A DNA stretch of 64,000 nucleotides from the NCBI RefSeq assembly GCF_900631615.1, contig NZ_LR131273.1, positions 2,326,850-2,390,849 of the forward strand, read 5' to 3'. Shown here one piece after another: positions 18,026 to 26,519 of the stretch (its first letter is position 1; each line of letters begins with the position of its first letter). The notes under the pieces were generated by a model. The model was not told the DNA's origin. It searched no databases and saw only the letters and a list, made by a program, of their open reading frames with translations. The stretch is from Tsukamurella paurometabola. GTDB lineage: Bacteria > Actinomycetota > Actinomycetes > Mycobacteriales > Mycobacteriaceae. A program made the position numbers and the translations under genes.

Positions 18026-18105
18026 CCGCGTGCCTCCTTCGTCCCGCGGTACGTTACCGGTTCCCGGCACCACGGACCGGCTACGGAGCGCGGGACGGGG
18101 CGCCG

Positions 18106-18702
18106 TCAGGGGAGCGCACACAGTGGCGCGATCCGCTCGAGTCCGCCGGTGGTGGGTGTGCTGAGGATCGTGCAGGGGTGGTAGCCGAGGCGCTCCGCCG
18201 TGGCCCGGAGCTGCGCCCACCGGGCGGCGGGCACCGCCGGCGTCCGGGACAGCACGAAGGCGCTGCGTCGCGCCGGATCGCCGACGAACGCCCAGGAGTA
18301 GTCCGGTGCCAGCGCCGCGACCACGTAGTTGGGCGGGCCGTCGAGGCCGTCCTGGGTCGGCACGCCGGGGAAGGAGACGTGGAGCTGCGCCGTGGTGCGG
18401 GGGTCGGTGACGCGGGCGTTGCCCCGGATCGACGAGGTCGCCCCGGTCCAGGTGGTGCACGTGTTGTGGACGGAGACGTTGGTCGCGTCGAGGACGCGGT
18501 ACGTCGCCGTGGTGTCGCGCGCGCACTGGACGCTGAACGGCGCGGGCATCGCGGCGAGCTGGTGCCAGGTGCCGACGTAGCGCGCGACGTCGACCTTCGT
18601 GACCGGGCCGAGGGGTGCCGCGGCGGCGGGTGCCGCGGTGGCGCCCGCGGCGACGAGGGCGGTGGCGCAGGCGAGGGCGGTGGAGCGGGCGGTGCGGATC
18701 AT
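18106..18702 (-). CDS. Secreted lipocalin-family protein (Blc-like)
   Basis: A 198-aa protein with a signal peptide (cleavage near AAPAAAA, about residue 28) and a lipocalin fold: the first-strand motif YVGTWHQLA (about 42-50) and the C-terminal conserved region. Bacterial lipocalins bind fatty acids or lysolipids. It lies between sigK and the DUF1295 gene, overlapping the latter by four bases (ATGA), so it is part of the SigK-driven operon. I do not recall it in the M. tuberculosis locus, so it may be a lineage-specific insertion that links the locus to envelope lipid handling. Confidence 0.85.
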   Translation of the reverse strand: MIRTARSTALACATALVAAGATAAPAAAAPLGPVTKVDVARYVGTWHQLAAMPAPFSVQCARDTTATYRVLDATNVSVHNTCTTWTGATSSIRGNARVTDPRTTAQLHVSFPGVPTQDGLDGPPNYVVAALAPDYSWAFVGDPARRSAFVLSRTPAVPAARWAQLRATAERLGYHPCTILSTPTTGGLERIAPLCALP

Positions 18703-19490
18703 CGGTTCTCTCCTCGGGGAGGTCGGGGGACGAAGAAGGACGTGCGGGCGGCGTACGCGTCCCATCCGGGACGGTCGTGCATGAACCGCTCCAGCAGCCG
18801 GGCGCCGGTGGCGTACACCAGGAAGTAGGTCATGAGGACGGGGGAGAGCACGGTGAGCACACCCGGCCACGCGCTCGCCGCGATCAGCCAGATCCCCCAC
18901 CACGTGCAGGCGTCGCCGAAGTAGTTGGGGTGCCGGGTCCACGCCCACAGGCCGCGGTCCATGATCCGCCCGCGGTGCGCGGGATCCGCCTTGAAGGTCC
19001 GCAACTGGTGATCGCCGACGGCCTCGAAGCCGATCCCGGCCAGGGCGAGGACGAGACCCGCCACCAGGACGGCGGTCCACGGCCCCGTGGTCGGCCCGGC
19101 GGTGCCCGAGACCTGCACGGGGAGCGCGACGAACCACTGGGCCGCGCCCTGGACGGCGAAGACCTTGCGGATCACCGTCGCTGTGCCGCCGCCCGCCCGG
19201 TCGAGCATGTCCGTGTAGCGCGGATCCTCGCCCTTGCCCGCGGATTTCACCCACATGTGCCACGACAGGCGCAGGCCCCAGACCGAGACGAGCGCGGCCA
19301 CGAGGAGAGCGCGGCCACGGTCGCCGCCGCCCAGTGCCACCGCGATCCAGGCGACGGCGACGATGCCCGCGCCCCACGCGACGTCGACCACGTTGTACCG
19401 GCCGATCCGGCGGCCGACGAGGAAGGTGATCGCCTGGACGACGGCGAGGGCCGCGATCGAGGCGACGGTCACCATCGGGAATCCGCTCAT
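18699..19490 (-). CDS. DUF1295 membrane protein (Rv0446c-like)
   Basis: Integral membrane protein of 263 aa with about six or seven hydrophobic helices and the C-terminal signature RHPNYFGDACTWWG shared with steroid 5-alpha-reductase and isoprenylcysteine methyltransferase-type enzymes. It may reduce or methylate a lipid. The ATG at 19490 follows GGAGGTG. It overlaps both neighbours by four bases. Next to a ufaA1-like gene it probably acts on branched or cyclopropanated fatty acyl chains, but the reaction is not established. Confidence 0.85.
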   Translation of the reverse strand: MSGFPMVTVASIAALAVVQAITFLVGRRIGRYNVVDVAWGAGIVAVAWIAVALGGGDRGRALLVAALVSVWGLRLSWHMWVKSAGKGEDPRYTDMLDRAGGGTATVIRKVFAVQGAAQWFVALPVQVSGTAGPTTGPWTAVLVAGLVLALAGIGFEAVGDHQLRTFKADPAHRGRIMDRGLWAWTRHPNYFGDACTWWGIWLIAASAWPGVLTVLSPVLMTYFLVYATGARLLERFMHDRPGWDAYAARTSFFVPRPPRGENR

Positions 19491-20773
19491 CGGAGCACCT
19501 CCGGTGTGAGCACGATCTGCTGCACGTCGAGGTACCCCGACCGGAACCCGGCCTCGCTGTAGGCGAGGTAGAACTCCCACAGCCGCCGGAACTCCGGATC
19601 GTCCGCGGGCGGCGGCAGGTTGTCCGGGGCGGCGAGGAAGCGCTCGCGCCACAGGCGCAGCGTCTGCGCGTAGTGCGTGCCGAACCGGTGCCGGGAGCGG
19701 ACGGTGAGGCCCGCCGTCCGGGCGGCCGCGGCGATCGCCTCGGTGGACGGGAGCATCCCGCCGGGGAAGACGTACTTCTGGATCCACGTGTACGTGCGCA
19801 GCGTGGCGAGCATCCGGTCGTGCGGCATCGTGATGGCCTGCAGCGCGATCCGGCCGCGCGGCGCGACGAGCCGCGCCAGCGTCGCGAAGTACTCGCCCCA
19901 GTGCGCGGCGCCGACGGCCTCGATCATCTCGACGGACACCACGGCGTCGTACACGCCGTCGACGCGGCGGTAGTCGAGCAGGTCGATCCGCACCCGGTCG
20001 GACAGCCCGGCCGCCGTGACCCGTTCCAGCGCGAGGGCGCGCTGCTCCGTCGACAGCGTCACCGAGCGCACGACGGCGCCTCGCGCCGCCGCGCGCAGAC
20101 AGAGCTCGCCCCACCCGGTCCCGATCTCGAGCAGGCGGGTGCCGGGGCCGACACCGGCGGCGTCGAGGAGTCGGTCGATCTTGGCGTGCTGCGCACCCTC
20201 CAGTGCCTCCCAGCGGGGTTCGCCGGCGGCGCCGGCGCGGGTCACGCCGGGCTCGCCGTCCGCGATCTCGGCGGGGGAGAACAGCGCGCTCGAATAGGTG
20301 AGCGTCGGGTCGAGGAACCGCGCGAACAGCTCGTTCGACAGGTCGTAGTGGTGGGAGACGTTGTCCCGCGCGTGATCGGGCGTGCCGACCTCGGTGTCGG
20401 GCCGGGTCGTGGCGGCGAGCCCCCGCAGGATCTGCAGCCACGGCGGCACCAGCTCGGGCATCCGCGTGGCCAGCGCGGTGAGCGCCGCGACCAGGTCCGG
20501 GGAGTCCCACTCCCCGGCGACGTAGGACTCGCCGAAGCCGATGAGCCGGGCGGTACCGATCCTGCGGTGCACGGCATCGGGGGCGCGCAGGACGATCGCC
20601 GGGCCAGCGGCGACCGGGGCGGCCGCGGTCGTGAGGACGACACCGCTGCGCGCCGCGGCCCGGACGAGCAGGGCGCGCGCCGCGCGGCCGAGGACGCGGG
20701 CGCGGAGCCCGGTGGGGACGGGAACGCCGAGGTGGCCGGTGCGGGAACTGTGGGGTGCGAGGTCGACGGTCAC
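19487..20773 (-). CDS. ufaA1: Cyclopropane-fatty-acyl-phospholipid synthase family protein (UfaA1-like)
   Basis: SAM-dependent enzyme adding a methylene or methyl group to phospholipid acyl chains, 428 aa. The C-terminal methyltransferase half has HYDLSNELFARFLD, the SAM motif LEIGTGWGELCLRAA (near 205), and ITMPHDR. Full-length CFA synthases are about 390-430 aa. Synteny with Rv0447c supports ufaA1, which has been linked to tuberculostearate-type lipids. The start is GTG 20773, overlapping the DUF1365 stop (GTGA); the Shine-Dalgarno is weak, so coupling probably sets translation. Confidence 0.88.
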   Translation of the reverse strand: MTVDLAPHSSRTGHLGVPVPTGLRARVLGRAARALLVRAAARSGVVLTTAAAPVAAGPAIVLRAPDAVHRRIGTARLIGFGESYVAGEWDSPDLVAALTALATRMPELVPPWLQILRGLAATTRPDTEVGTPDHARDNVSHHYDLSNELFARFLDPTLTYSSALFSPAEIADGEPGVTRAGAAGEPRWEALEGAQHAKIDRLLDAAGVGPGTRLLEIGTGWGELCLRAAARGAVVRSVTLSTEQRALALERVTAAGLSDRVRIDLLDYRRVDGVYDAVVSVEMIEAVGAAHWGEYFATLARLVAPRGRIALQAITMPHDRMLATLRTYTWIQKYVFPGGMLPSTEAIAAAARTAGLTVRSRHRFGTHYAQTLRLWRERFLAAPDNLPPPADDPEFRRLWEFYLAYSEAGFRSGYLDVQQIVLTPEVLR

Positions 20774-21510
20774 GGGTGCGCTTTCTGGTCGGTGGAGTCG
20801 GAGCGGGGGACGAGCGGCAGGCCGGAGGCCCACAGGCGGATGCCGTGCCGGCGGATCCGGGCGGCGACGACGAGTGGTGCGAGCGGGGCACGCAACTGCG
20901 CCAGCAGGATCCGCCCCGGCGTGGCGGTCCTGCGGGTGCCGCGCCACTGGGCGGTGAAGGGGGCGCGGCCCGGTCGCTCGAGCACCACGTCGATGGAGAG
21001 CTCGCCGTCCGGCTCGGGCATCCGGAGCCGGTACACGCCGTCCACGGGGTGGAACGGGGAGACGTAGAAGGCCTTCGCCACCGACGCGCCGGACTGTGCC
21101 TCGGGCCCCAGCACGTACGCGTGGCGGCCGCTGTAGGTGTTGTGCACCTCGGCGACGATCACCCGTACGTCACCGGTCGCGTCGTGACACCAGAACACCG
21201 TCAGCGGGTCGAACACGTAGCCCAGGCAGCGTGCGTTCAGGAGCGCCGTGATCGCCCCGCCCGGGGCCTCGGTGCCGTGTTCGCGGAGGGTCCGCTCCAC
21301 CCGGCCGCGGAGGGTGTCGGCACCGTCGGCGACGGGGGACAGGTGGTCGGCGGCCCGGAACGACACCAGCGGGCGCAACCACCGGGGAACCCGCGGCGGG
21401 GCGTCGACATCGATGAACCAGCTCGCGCTCCGGTGGCGGAAGCCGTACTCGACGGGCGAGCGCCGCAGGTGCCCGATCTCGGTGTCGTACATGGCGGGCG
21501 ACCGGGTCAC
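20770..21510 (-). CDS. DUF1365 family protein (Rv0448c-like)
   Basis: A 246-aa protein with the DUF1365 pattern: HLRRSPVEYGFRHRSASWFIDVD near the N-terminus, written in part as RRSPVEYGFRHR, then YVFDPLTVFWCHD and VAEVHNTYSGRHAYVL. Function unknown; members are consistently found beside CFA synthases and FAD amine-oxidase-like proteins, so a role in the same lipid modification is inferred. I choose GTG 21510 because it overlaps the preceding stop (GTGA); an internal ATG lies at 21492. Confidence 0.85.
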   Translation of the reverse strand: MTRSPAMYDTEIGHLRRSPVEYGFRHRSASWFIDVDAPPRVPRWLRPLVSFRAADHLSPVADGADTLRGRVERTLREHGTEAPGGAITALLNARCLGYVFDPLTVFWCHDATGDVRVIVAEVHNTYSGRHAYVLGPEAQSGASVAKAFYVSPFHPVDGVYRLRMPEPDGELSIDVVLERPGRAPFTAQWRGTRRTATPGRILLAQLRAPLAPLVVAARIRRHGIRLWASGLPLVPRSDSTDQKAHP

Positions 21511-22769
21511 GGCGCACCCCCGGCGACGCGGCGGGCGGCGCGCAGCCCCGAGGCCGCCCCGTCCTCGTGGAACCCCCAGCCGTGGTACGCGCCGGCGAAA
21601 GCGAGCCCCGGACCGGAGATCCCGTCCAGACGCTCGGCCGCGGCGACCGATTCGACCGTGAACGCGGGGTGCTCGTAGGGCAGCTCGGCGAGGACGCGCG
21701 CGGGGTCGACGAGGCCCTCGCCGCCGAGGGTCACCAGGGCGGTCTCGCCGCCCCGCGGCAACCCCATGAGGCGGGTCACGTCGTAGGTGACGCAGACCCG
21801 GCTGCCGTCGCTCGTGGCGAGGTAGTTCCACGAACCGCGGGCGTTCCCAGTGCGCGGCAACAGCGACGTGTCGGTATGCAGCAGTGCGGGATTCGGTGTG
21901 TAGGCGATGGCGCCCAGGAGCGCGCGCTCCAGGGGCGTCGGCGCGTCCAGGAGCGCGAGCGCCTGGTGCGGGTGGACGGCGACGACGGCACCGTCGAACT
22001 CCTCCGCGGTACCGGTGTCGTCGACGATCCGCACGCCCCGCCCCGTACGGACGAGAGCGCGGACACCGGTGCCGGCCCGCACGTCGGCGATGCCCGCCGC
22101 GACCGCCTCGACGTACCGCGCGGACCCGCCGACGACGGTGCGCCACTGCAGCGAGTGCCCGACCGAGAGCATGCCGTGGTTCGCGAGGAACCGGAACAGG
22201 TACCGGGCCGGATAGGCGTCCACGCCGTCGGGCGGGCACGACCACACCGCCGCGACGAGCGGGCGGAGGAAGCCCTCCACCAGTCGATCGCCGAAGCCCT
22301 CGCGCCGGACGAACTCGCCGAGCGGGACGTCGGGCGCACCGTCGTCCAGGTGCCGCCGCGCGCGCCGGTGGAAGCGCGGCACCTCGGCGAGCAGCCGCAG
22401 GTGGCCGGCGTCGGTGAGGTGCCGCCGCGTCGGCACGAGGCCGCGGATCCCCTTGCCGCCGGCGAACTCGACGCCGCGCACGTCGTCGCGGATCGACATG
22501 CTCATCTCGGCATCGCGGGTCGCGACCCCGAGCTCCTCGAACAGGCGGCACAGGACGGGATAGGTGCGGTCGTTGTGCACGAGGAACGCCGAGTCCACCC
22601 GCACCGGGGTCTCCCACCCGAGATCGACCGTGTGCGTGTGCGCGTGGCCGCCGAGACGGGTGTCGCGCTCGTACAGGGTGACCCGTGCCGTCCGGCTCAG
22701 CTCGTGCGCCGCCACCAGCCCACTGACCCCGCTGCCGATCACGGCGAAACGTCTGTTCGCGTCGTTCAT
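21507..22769 (-). CDS. FAD/NAD(P)-binding oxidoreductase (Rv0449c-like)
   Basis: Flavin-dependent amine-oxidase/desaturase-like enzyme of 420 aa. The dinucleotide-binding fold GSGVSGLVAAHELS is near the N-terminus, followed by LYERDTRLGGHAHT; the C-terminal FAD contact is FAGAYHGWGFHEDG. The first gene of a SigK operon. An ATG at 22778 is in frame but lies inside the -10 element, so I place the start at ATG 22769, exactly seven bases after the CCGAAT box: a leaderless message. It probably oxidises or reduces a lipid intermediate made with the ufaA1-like enzyme. Confidence 0.88.
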   Translation of the reverse strand: MNDANRRFAVIGSGVSGLVAAHELSRTARVTLYERDTRLGGHAHTHTVDLGWETPVRVDSAFLVHNDRTYPVLCRLFEELGVATRDAEMSMSIRDDVRGVEFAGGKGIRGLVPTRRHLTDAGHLRLLAEVPRFHRRARRHLDDGAPDVPLGEFVRREGFGDRLVEGFLRPLVAAVWSCPPDGVDAYPARYLFRFLANHGMLSVGHSLQWRTVVGGSARYVEAVAAGIADVRAGTGVRALVRTGRGVRIVDDTGTAEEFDGAVVAVHPHQALALLDAPTPLERALLGAIAYTPNPALLHTDTSLLPRTGNARGSWNYLATSDGSRVCVTYDVTRLMGLPRGGETALVTLGGEGLVDPARVLAELPYEHPAFTVESVAAAERLDGISGPGLAFAGAYHGWGFHEDGAASGLRAARRVAGGAP

Positions 22770-22776
22770 GCCCCTC

Positions 22777-22803
22777 ATTCGGAGCCGCGGCGCCCCCGGA
22801 TGG
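22777..22803 (-). promoter_or_regulatory. SigK-type promoter of the FAD-DUF1365-ufaA1-DUF1295-lipocalin operon
   Basis: On the minus strand CCATCC (22803-22798), 15 bases, then CCGAAT (22782-22777) match the two hexamers of the M. tuberculosis SigK promoter as I recall them. Transcription would start at or within a base of ATG 22769, so the operon is probably leaderless and under SigK-RskA control, an autoregulatory link to the adjacent locus. Confidence 0.75.
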
Positions 22804-22852
22804 GATCGCGGGCGGAGAGATTTCCCACGGTGTGCTCGCGGGGGCCCGGGGC

Positions 22853-22858
22853 TAGCGT
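22853..22858 (+). promoter_or_regulatory. Putative leaderless -10 element (TAGCGT)
   Basis: TAGCGT ends six bases before the ATG at 22865 with no Shine-Dalgarno between, as expected for a leaderless transcript divergent from the SigK promoter. Confidence 0.4.
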
Positions 22859-22864
22859 GGGGCC

Positions 22865-24211
22865 ATGGGAATTCACGGATCCGCCGTCATCGACGCCCCC
22901 ATCGACCAGGTCTTCGAGTGGTTCTCGCGGCCCGGGGCGTTCGCCCGGCTGCAGGCACCCTGGCTGCCGATGCGGCTCCGCTCGCAGGCCACGTCGCTCG
23001 CGGACGGCGTGACGGTGATCGACCTGCCCGGGGGACTGCGCTGGCGCGCCGCGCACGATCCGGAGGGATACGTCCCGGGGCGGAGATTCGTCGACGAGGT
23101 CACGGCGGACGGCGTCCGGACGCTGCCCGCCGGCCTGTTCCCGTGGCGGCACGTGCACGGCTTCGAACCCGTCGGCGCCGACCGGACCCGGGTGACGGAC
23201 GAGGTGCAGACACCCGTTCCCGAGCGCCTGCTCTCCGAGGTCATCGCCTTCCGGTACCGGCGCCTCGCCGGGGACCTGGCGGCGCACCGTCGGGCCGCCG
23301 ACGCGGGCCTGGCACCGTCCACGGTGGCGGTCACCGGCGCGTCCGGCCTCGTCGGGACCGATCTCGCGGCGTTCCTCGGTACCGGTGGGCACCGAGTGCT
23401 CCGGCTGGTCCGCGGCGAGCCGCAGTCGCCCGACGAACGCCGTTGGGACCCCGCCGCGCCGGACCCCGCCGCCCTGGAGGGCGTGGACGCCGTCATCCAC
23501 CTCGCCGGCGCGAGCATCGCCGGCCGGTTCACCGCGGCGCACAAGGAGCGCATCGCGGCGAGCCGGATCGAGCCGACGCGGCTGCTGGCCCGCGCCGCCG
23601 CGCAGGCGGGGGTGCCGGTGTTCGTCAGCGCGTCCGCCGTGGGCTGGTACGGGCGCGACCGCGGCGACGAGATCCTCACCGAGCAGTCGGCGGCCCCCAC
23701 AGAGCCCGACTTCCTCGCCGACGTGGTGCGCCGCTGGGAGGACGCCGCGCACGACGGGGCGGGCGACGGGACCCGCGTGGTCACCGTGCGTACGGGAATC
23801 GTCCAGGCGCCGCAGGGCGGGACCCTCGAGCTGCTGCTGCCGCTGTTCCGTGCGGGTCTCGGCGGCAGGCTCGGCGACGGCCGCCAGTGGCAGCCGTGGG
23901 TGAGCATCGACGACCTCGTCGACGTCTACCACCGCGCCCTGTGGGACACCGGCCTGTCGGGGGCCGTCAACGCGGTCGCGCCGGGCGTGGTCCGCAACGC
24001 GGCGTACACCCGTGCCCTCGGCCGGGCCGTGCACCGGCCCACGCTGCTCCCCGTCCCCGCCTTCGGGCCCGCGCTCCTCCTGGGCAGGGAGGGCGCCGAC
24101 GACCTCGCCTTCGCCTCCCAGCGGGTACGCCCCGCCGAGCTGGAGCGGCGCGGCCACGCCTTCCGCTACCCGGGCGTGGACGATGCGCTCGCGCACCTGC
24201 TCGGCGGGTGA
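22865..24211 (+). CDS. SRPBCC-TIGR01777 fusion epimerase
   Basis: A 448-aa two-domain protein. Residues about 1-150 form an SRPBCC (polyketide-cyclase-like) ligand-binding domain (IDAPIDQVFEWFSRPGAF). Residues about 155-448 are a TIGR01777-type NAD-dependent epimerase/dehydratase with GASGLVGTDLAAFL, HLAGASIAGRF, SASAVGWYG and the family tail. The epimerase alone is about 300 aa in most bacteria; this fused form is known in actinobacteria. The substrate is unknown. It is divergent from the SigK lipid operon and may be functionally linked to it. Confidence 0.88.
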   Translation: MGIHGSAVIDAPIDQVFEWFSRPGAFARLQAPWLPMRLRSQATSLADGVTVIDLPGGLRWRAAHDPEGYVPGRRFVDEVTADGVRTLPAGLFPWRHVHGFEPVGADRTRVTDEVQTPVPERLLSEVIAFRYRRLAGDLAAHRRAADAGLAPSTVAVTGASGLVGTDLAAFLGTGGHRVLRLVRGEPQSPDERRWDPAAPDPAALEGVDAVIHLAGASIAGRFTAAHKERIAASRIEPTRLLARAAAQAGVPVFVSASAVGWYGRDRGDEILTEQSAAPTEPDFLADVVRRWEDAAHDGAGDGTRVVTVRTGIVQAPQGGTLELLLPLFRAGLGGRLGDGRQWQPWVSIDDLVDVYHRALWDTGLSGAVNAVAPGVVRNAAYTRALGRAVHRPTLLPVPAFGPALLLGREGADDLAFASQRVRPAELERRGHAFRYPGVDDALAHLLGG

Positions 24212-24248
24212 GCGTACCGTCGGAACGAGGAGCGGACGAGGAGGACCG

Positions 24249-24788
24249 ATGAGCCCGAACCCCGGATCGCCCGCGGCGGAACTGGACCGGCTGCAGGCCG
24301 CGGGCACCGCCACCGAGGCCTTCGCGCTCTACGACGCACTGCCCGCCGTGCAGGTGGCCGACATCCTCGGCGACTGGCGCGGTGAGGGCCTGGACACCGG
24401 CCACCCCATGGACGGCCTCCTCGAGCTCTACGGCTGGCACGGCAAGCGCTTCGCCTCCGCGAACGACGTGCAGCCGCTCGTCTTCGACGGCCCGCGCGGC
24501 CCGTTCCCGGTGAACCCCGCCGCCATGCCGCTCGGGGCGTCGATGCGGCTGCCACGCGGACTGCTCACCGCGACCGCGCCGCTGGCCCGCCGCGGACTGC
24601 GCCTGGTGCGCACGACGAAACCCCGTGCGCGGCTGCGGATGATGGAGCACCGCGGCGTCGTCACCGCCACGATGAGCTACGACGCGCTGCCCATCAACGA
24701 TCACTTCCGGCGCGTCGACGGGGCCACTCTGCTGGGCGTCATGGACCTGCGCGACGTGCCGCCGTTCTTCTTCGTGCTGCGCCGCTGA
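24249..24788 (+). CDS. GXWXG/DUF4334 domain protein
   Basis: A 179-aa soluble protein. The N-terminal GXWXG domain has ILGDWRGEGLDTGHPMDG (about 38-55), and the C-terminal DUF4334 has MSYDALPINDHFRRVD and VMDLRDVPPFFFVLRR. Function unknown; the pair occurs together in many actinobacterial lipid-related loci. The ATG at 24249 follows GAGGAGGA. It lies 37 bases after the epimerase and is probably co-transcribed. Confidence 0.82.
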   Translation: MSPNPGSPAAELDRLQAAGTATEAFALYDALPAVQVADILGDWRGEGLDTGHPMDGLLELYGWHGKRFASANDVQPLVFDGPRGPFPVNPAAMPLGASMRLPRGLLTATAPLARRGLRLVRTTKPRARLRMMEHRGVVTATMSYDALPINDHFRRVDGATLLGVMDLRDVPPFFFVLRR

Positions 24789-24804
24789 CCGCTGCGCGGC
24801 GCGC

Positions 24805-26313
24805 TCACGCCTCCCAGGTGTGCACGGGGTTCCCCTCGTGCATGAGCTGGACGTAGTCGGCGAGCATGCCGCGCAGGGCCTGCTCACGGGACTCGCCCGC
24901 GGCCTCGCGGTTCGCGACGGCCTGCCGCTGCCACGACGAGCCGGTCTGCCGCTGGATGCAGCGCCCCTCGAGCACCTGCATGTACCGTTCGCGCGACTTC
25001 GAACCGACGCCGTACGCCTTGAGGCCCGCGTCCATGAGCGGCAGCAGACGTCGCAGCACCAGTTCGTCGGGGCGGATCCAGCCGACGTTCGGCCAGTACA
25101 GGCCGGCATCGAAGGCGTCGCGGGCGCCGGAGTGCAGGTTCTCGGTCGCCGCGTCGAAGCTCATCTGGGTCCAGATGGGGCGGTCGGCTTCGACCAGCGA
25201 GCGGACCACACCGTAGTAGAACGCGGCGTTCGCCATCGTGTCCACCACCGTCGGGCCCGCGGGCAGCACCCGGTTCTCCACCCGCAGGTGCGCGTGCCCG
25301 TCGACCACGTCGTACACGGGGCGGTTCCAGCGGTAGACGGTGCCGTTGTGCATGCGCAGCTCGGGCAACTCGGGGGATTCGCCGCGGGAGACCACCTCGA
25401 GCGGATCGACGTCGCTGCACACCGGCAGCAGCGCCGGGAAGTAGCGGGTGTTCTCCTCGAACAGGTCGAAGGTGGACGTGATCCACCGCTCGCCGAACCA
25501 GACCCGCGGCCGCACACCCTGATTGCGCAGCTCGATGGGCCGGGTATCGGTGGCCTGCTCGAACAGTGGGATGCGGGTCTCGTGCCACAGCGCCTTGCCG
25601 GCGAGGAAGGGCGAGTTCGCCGCGATCGCCACCTGCACGCCCGCGATGGCCTGCGCCGCGTTCCAGTGCGCCGCGAAGTCCTCGGGAGCCACCCGCAGGT
25701 GCAACTGCAGCGAGGTGCACGCCGCCTCGGGGAGGATCGTGTCCGAGGTGATGTCGAGGCGCTCCCCGACGACCGCGCCGGGCAGCGGGGCCCCCTCGAT
25801 GTCGATCTCGATGTCCTCGCCCCGCGCGGCGAAGACCTGCTCGTTGAGCAGGTCGTAGCGCGGGTTCGCGGAGAACCACTGCTTGCCGAAGTGCTCCTCC
25901 TCGAGTGTCGGCAGCATGCCGATCATGACCAGGTTCGATCCCGCCGCGCGGGCGCGCTCGTCGGCCCGGTTCAGCGACTCCCGGAGGGAGTCCTCGAGGT
26001 TCTCCGTGCTCTGGTCGACGAACGGCCGCGGCGCGACGTTGATCTCGATGTTGAACTGGCCGAGCTCGGTCTGGAAGTCGGGGTCGGCGATGGCGTCGAG
26101 CGCCTCCGCGTTCGCCATGGCCGGCTGCATCTCGTCGTCGACGAGGTTCAGCTCCACCTCCATGCCGAGCAGCGGCTCCGGCGGCGCGCCGTCGTCGGTG
26201 AACAGGCCCTCGGCCAGCATGCGGGCGATCGCGTCCGTCCCGCGCTGGACCTGGCGGCGGAACCGCATGCGGTCCTCGCGCGTGAACACCCTGGCATCGA
26301 CATCGGCACCCAT
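24805..26313 (-). CDS. Glutamate-cysteine ligase family protein (GCS2-like)
   Basis: ATP-dependent carboxylate-amine ligase of 502 aa related to actinobacterial glutamate-cysteine ligases: LLGMEVELNLVDDEMQPAM near the N-terminus, DPDFQTELGQFNIEINVAPR, and LQLHLRVAPEDF. The start MGADVDARVFTREDR (ATG 26313) matches Streptomyces homologues as I recall them; an ATG at 26364 adds 17 residues without a ribosome-binding site. Because Mycobacteriales use mycothiol rather than glutathione, the true product is probably another gamma-glutamyl compound or ergothioneine-type precursor; this is unresolved. Confidence 0.8.
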   Translation of the reverse strand: MGADVDARVFTREDRMRFRRQVQRGTDAIARMLAEGLFTDDGAPPEPLLGMEVELNLVDDEMQPAMANAEALDAIADPDFQTELGQFNIEINVAPRPFVDQSTENLEDSLRESLNRADERARAAGSNLVMIGMLPTLEEEHFGKQWFSANPRYDLLNEQVFAARGEDIEIDIEGAPLPGAVVGERLDITSDTILPEAACTSLQLHLRVAPEDFAAHWNAAQAIAGVQVAIAANSPFLAGKALWHETRIPLFEQATDTRPIELRNQGVRPRVWFGERWITSTFDLFEENTRYFPALLPVCSDVDPLEVVSRGESPELPELRMHNGTVYRWNRPVYDVVDGHAHLRVENRVLPAGPTVVDTMANAAFYYGVVRSLVEADRPIWTQMSFDAATENLHSGARDAFDAGLYWPNVGWIRPDELVLRRLLPLMDAGLKAYGVGSKSRERYMQVLEGRCIQRQTGSSWQRQAVANREAAGESREQALRGMLADYVQLMHEGNPVHTWEA

Positions 26314-26519
26314 GGGTCGCAGCTTTGCAGAAGCGGCGCGGGGCGCGGGGGCGAATCGAGTCATCGGGACGGCGTACGGTGCTCCCCGCCGCCACGCCGG
26401 GCGCCGCCGTGGACGGCGTGCGATGTGTGCCGTTACGTCCCGGTCGTCGGGAGTTCACCGGCCAGTACATGCGATGAACTATCCTCGACATCGATCACGA
26501 CCAGCGATAGGAGACCCTC

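Noticed and set aside
22770-22778. ATG 22778 as start of the FAD oxidoreductase
   Set aside because: It overlaps the CCGAAT -10 box, so it would precede the transcription start.
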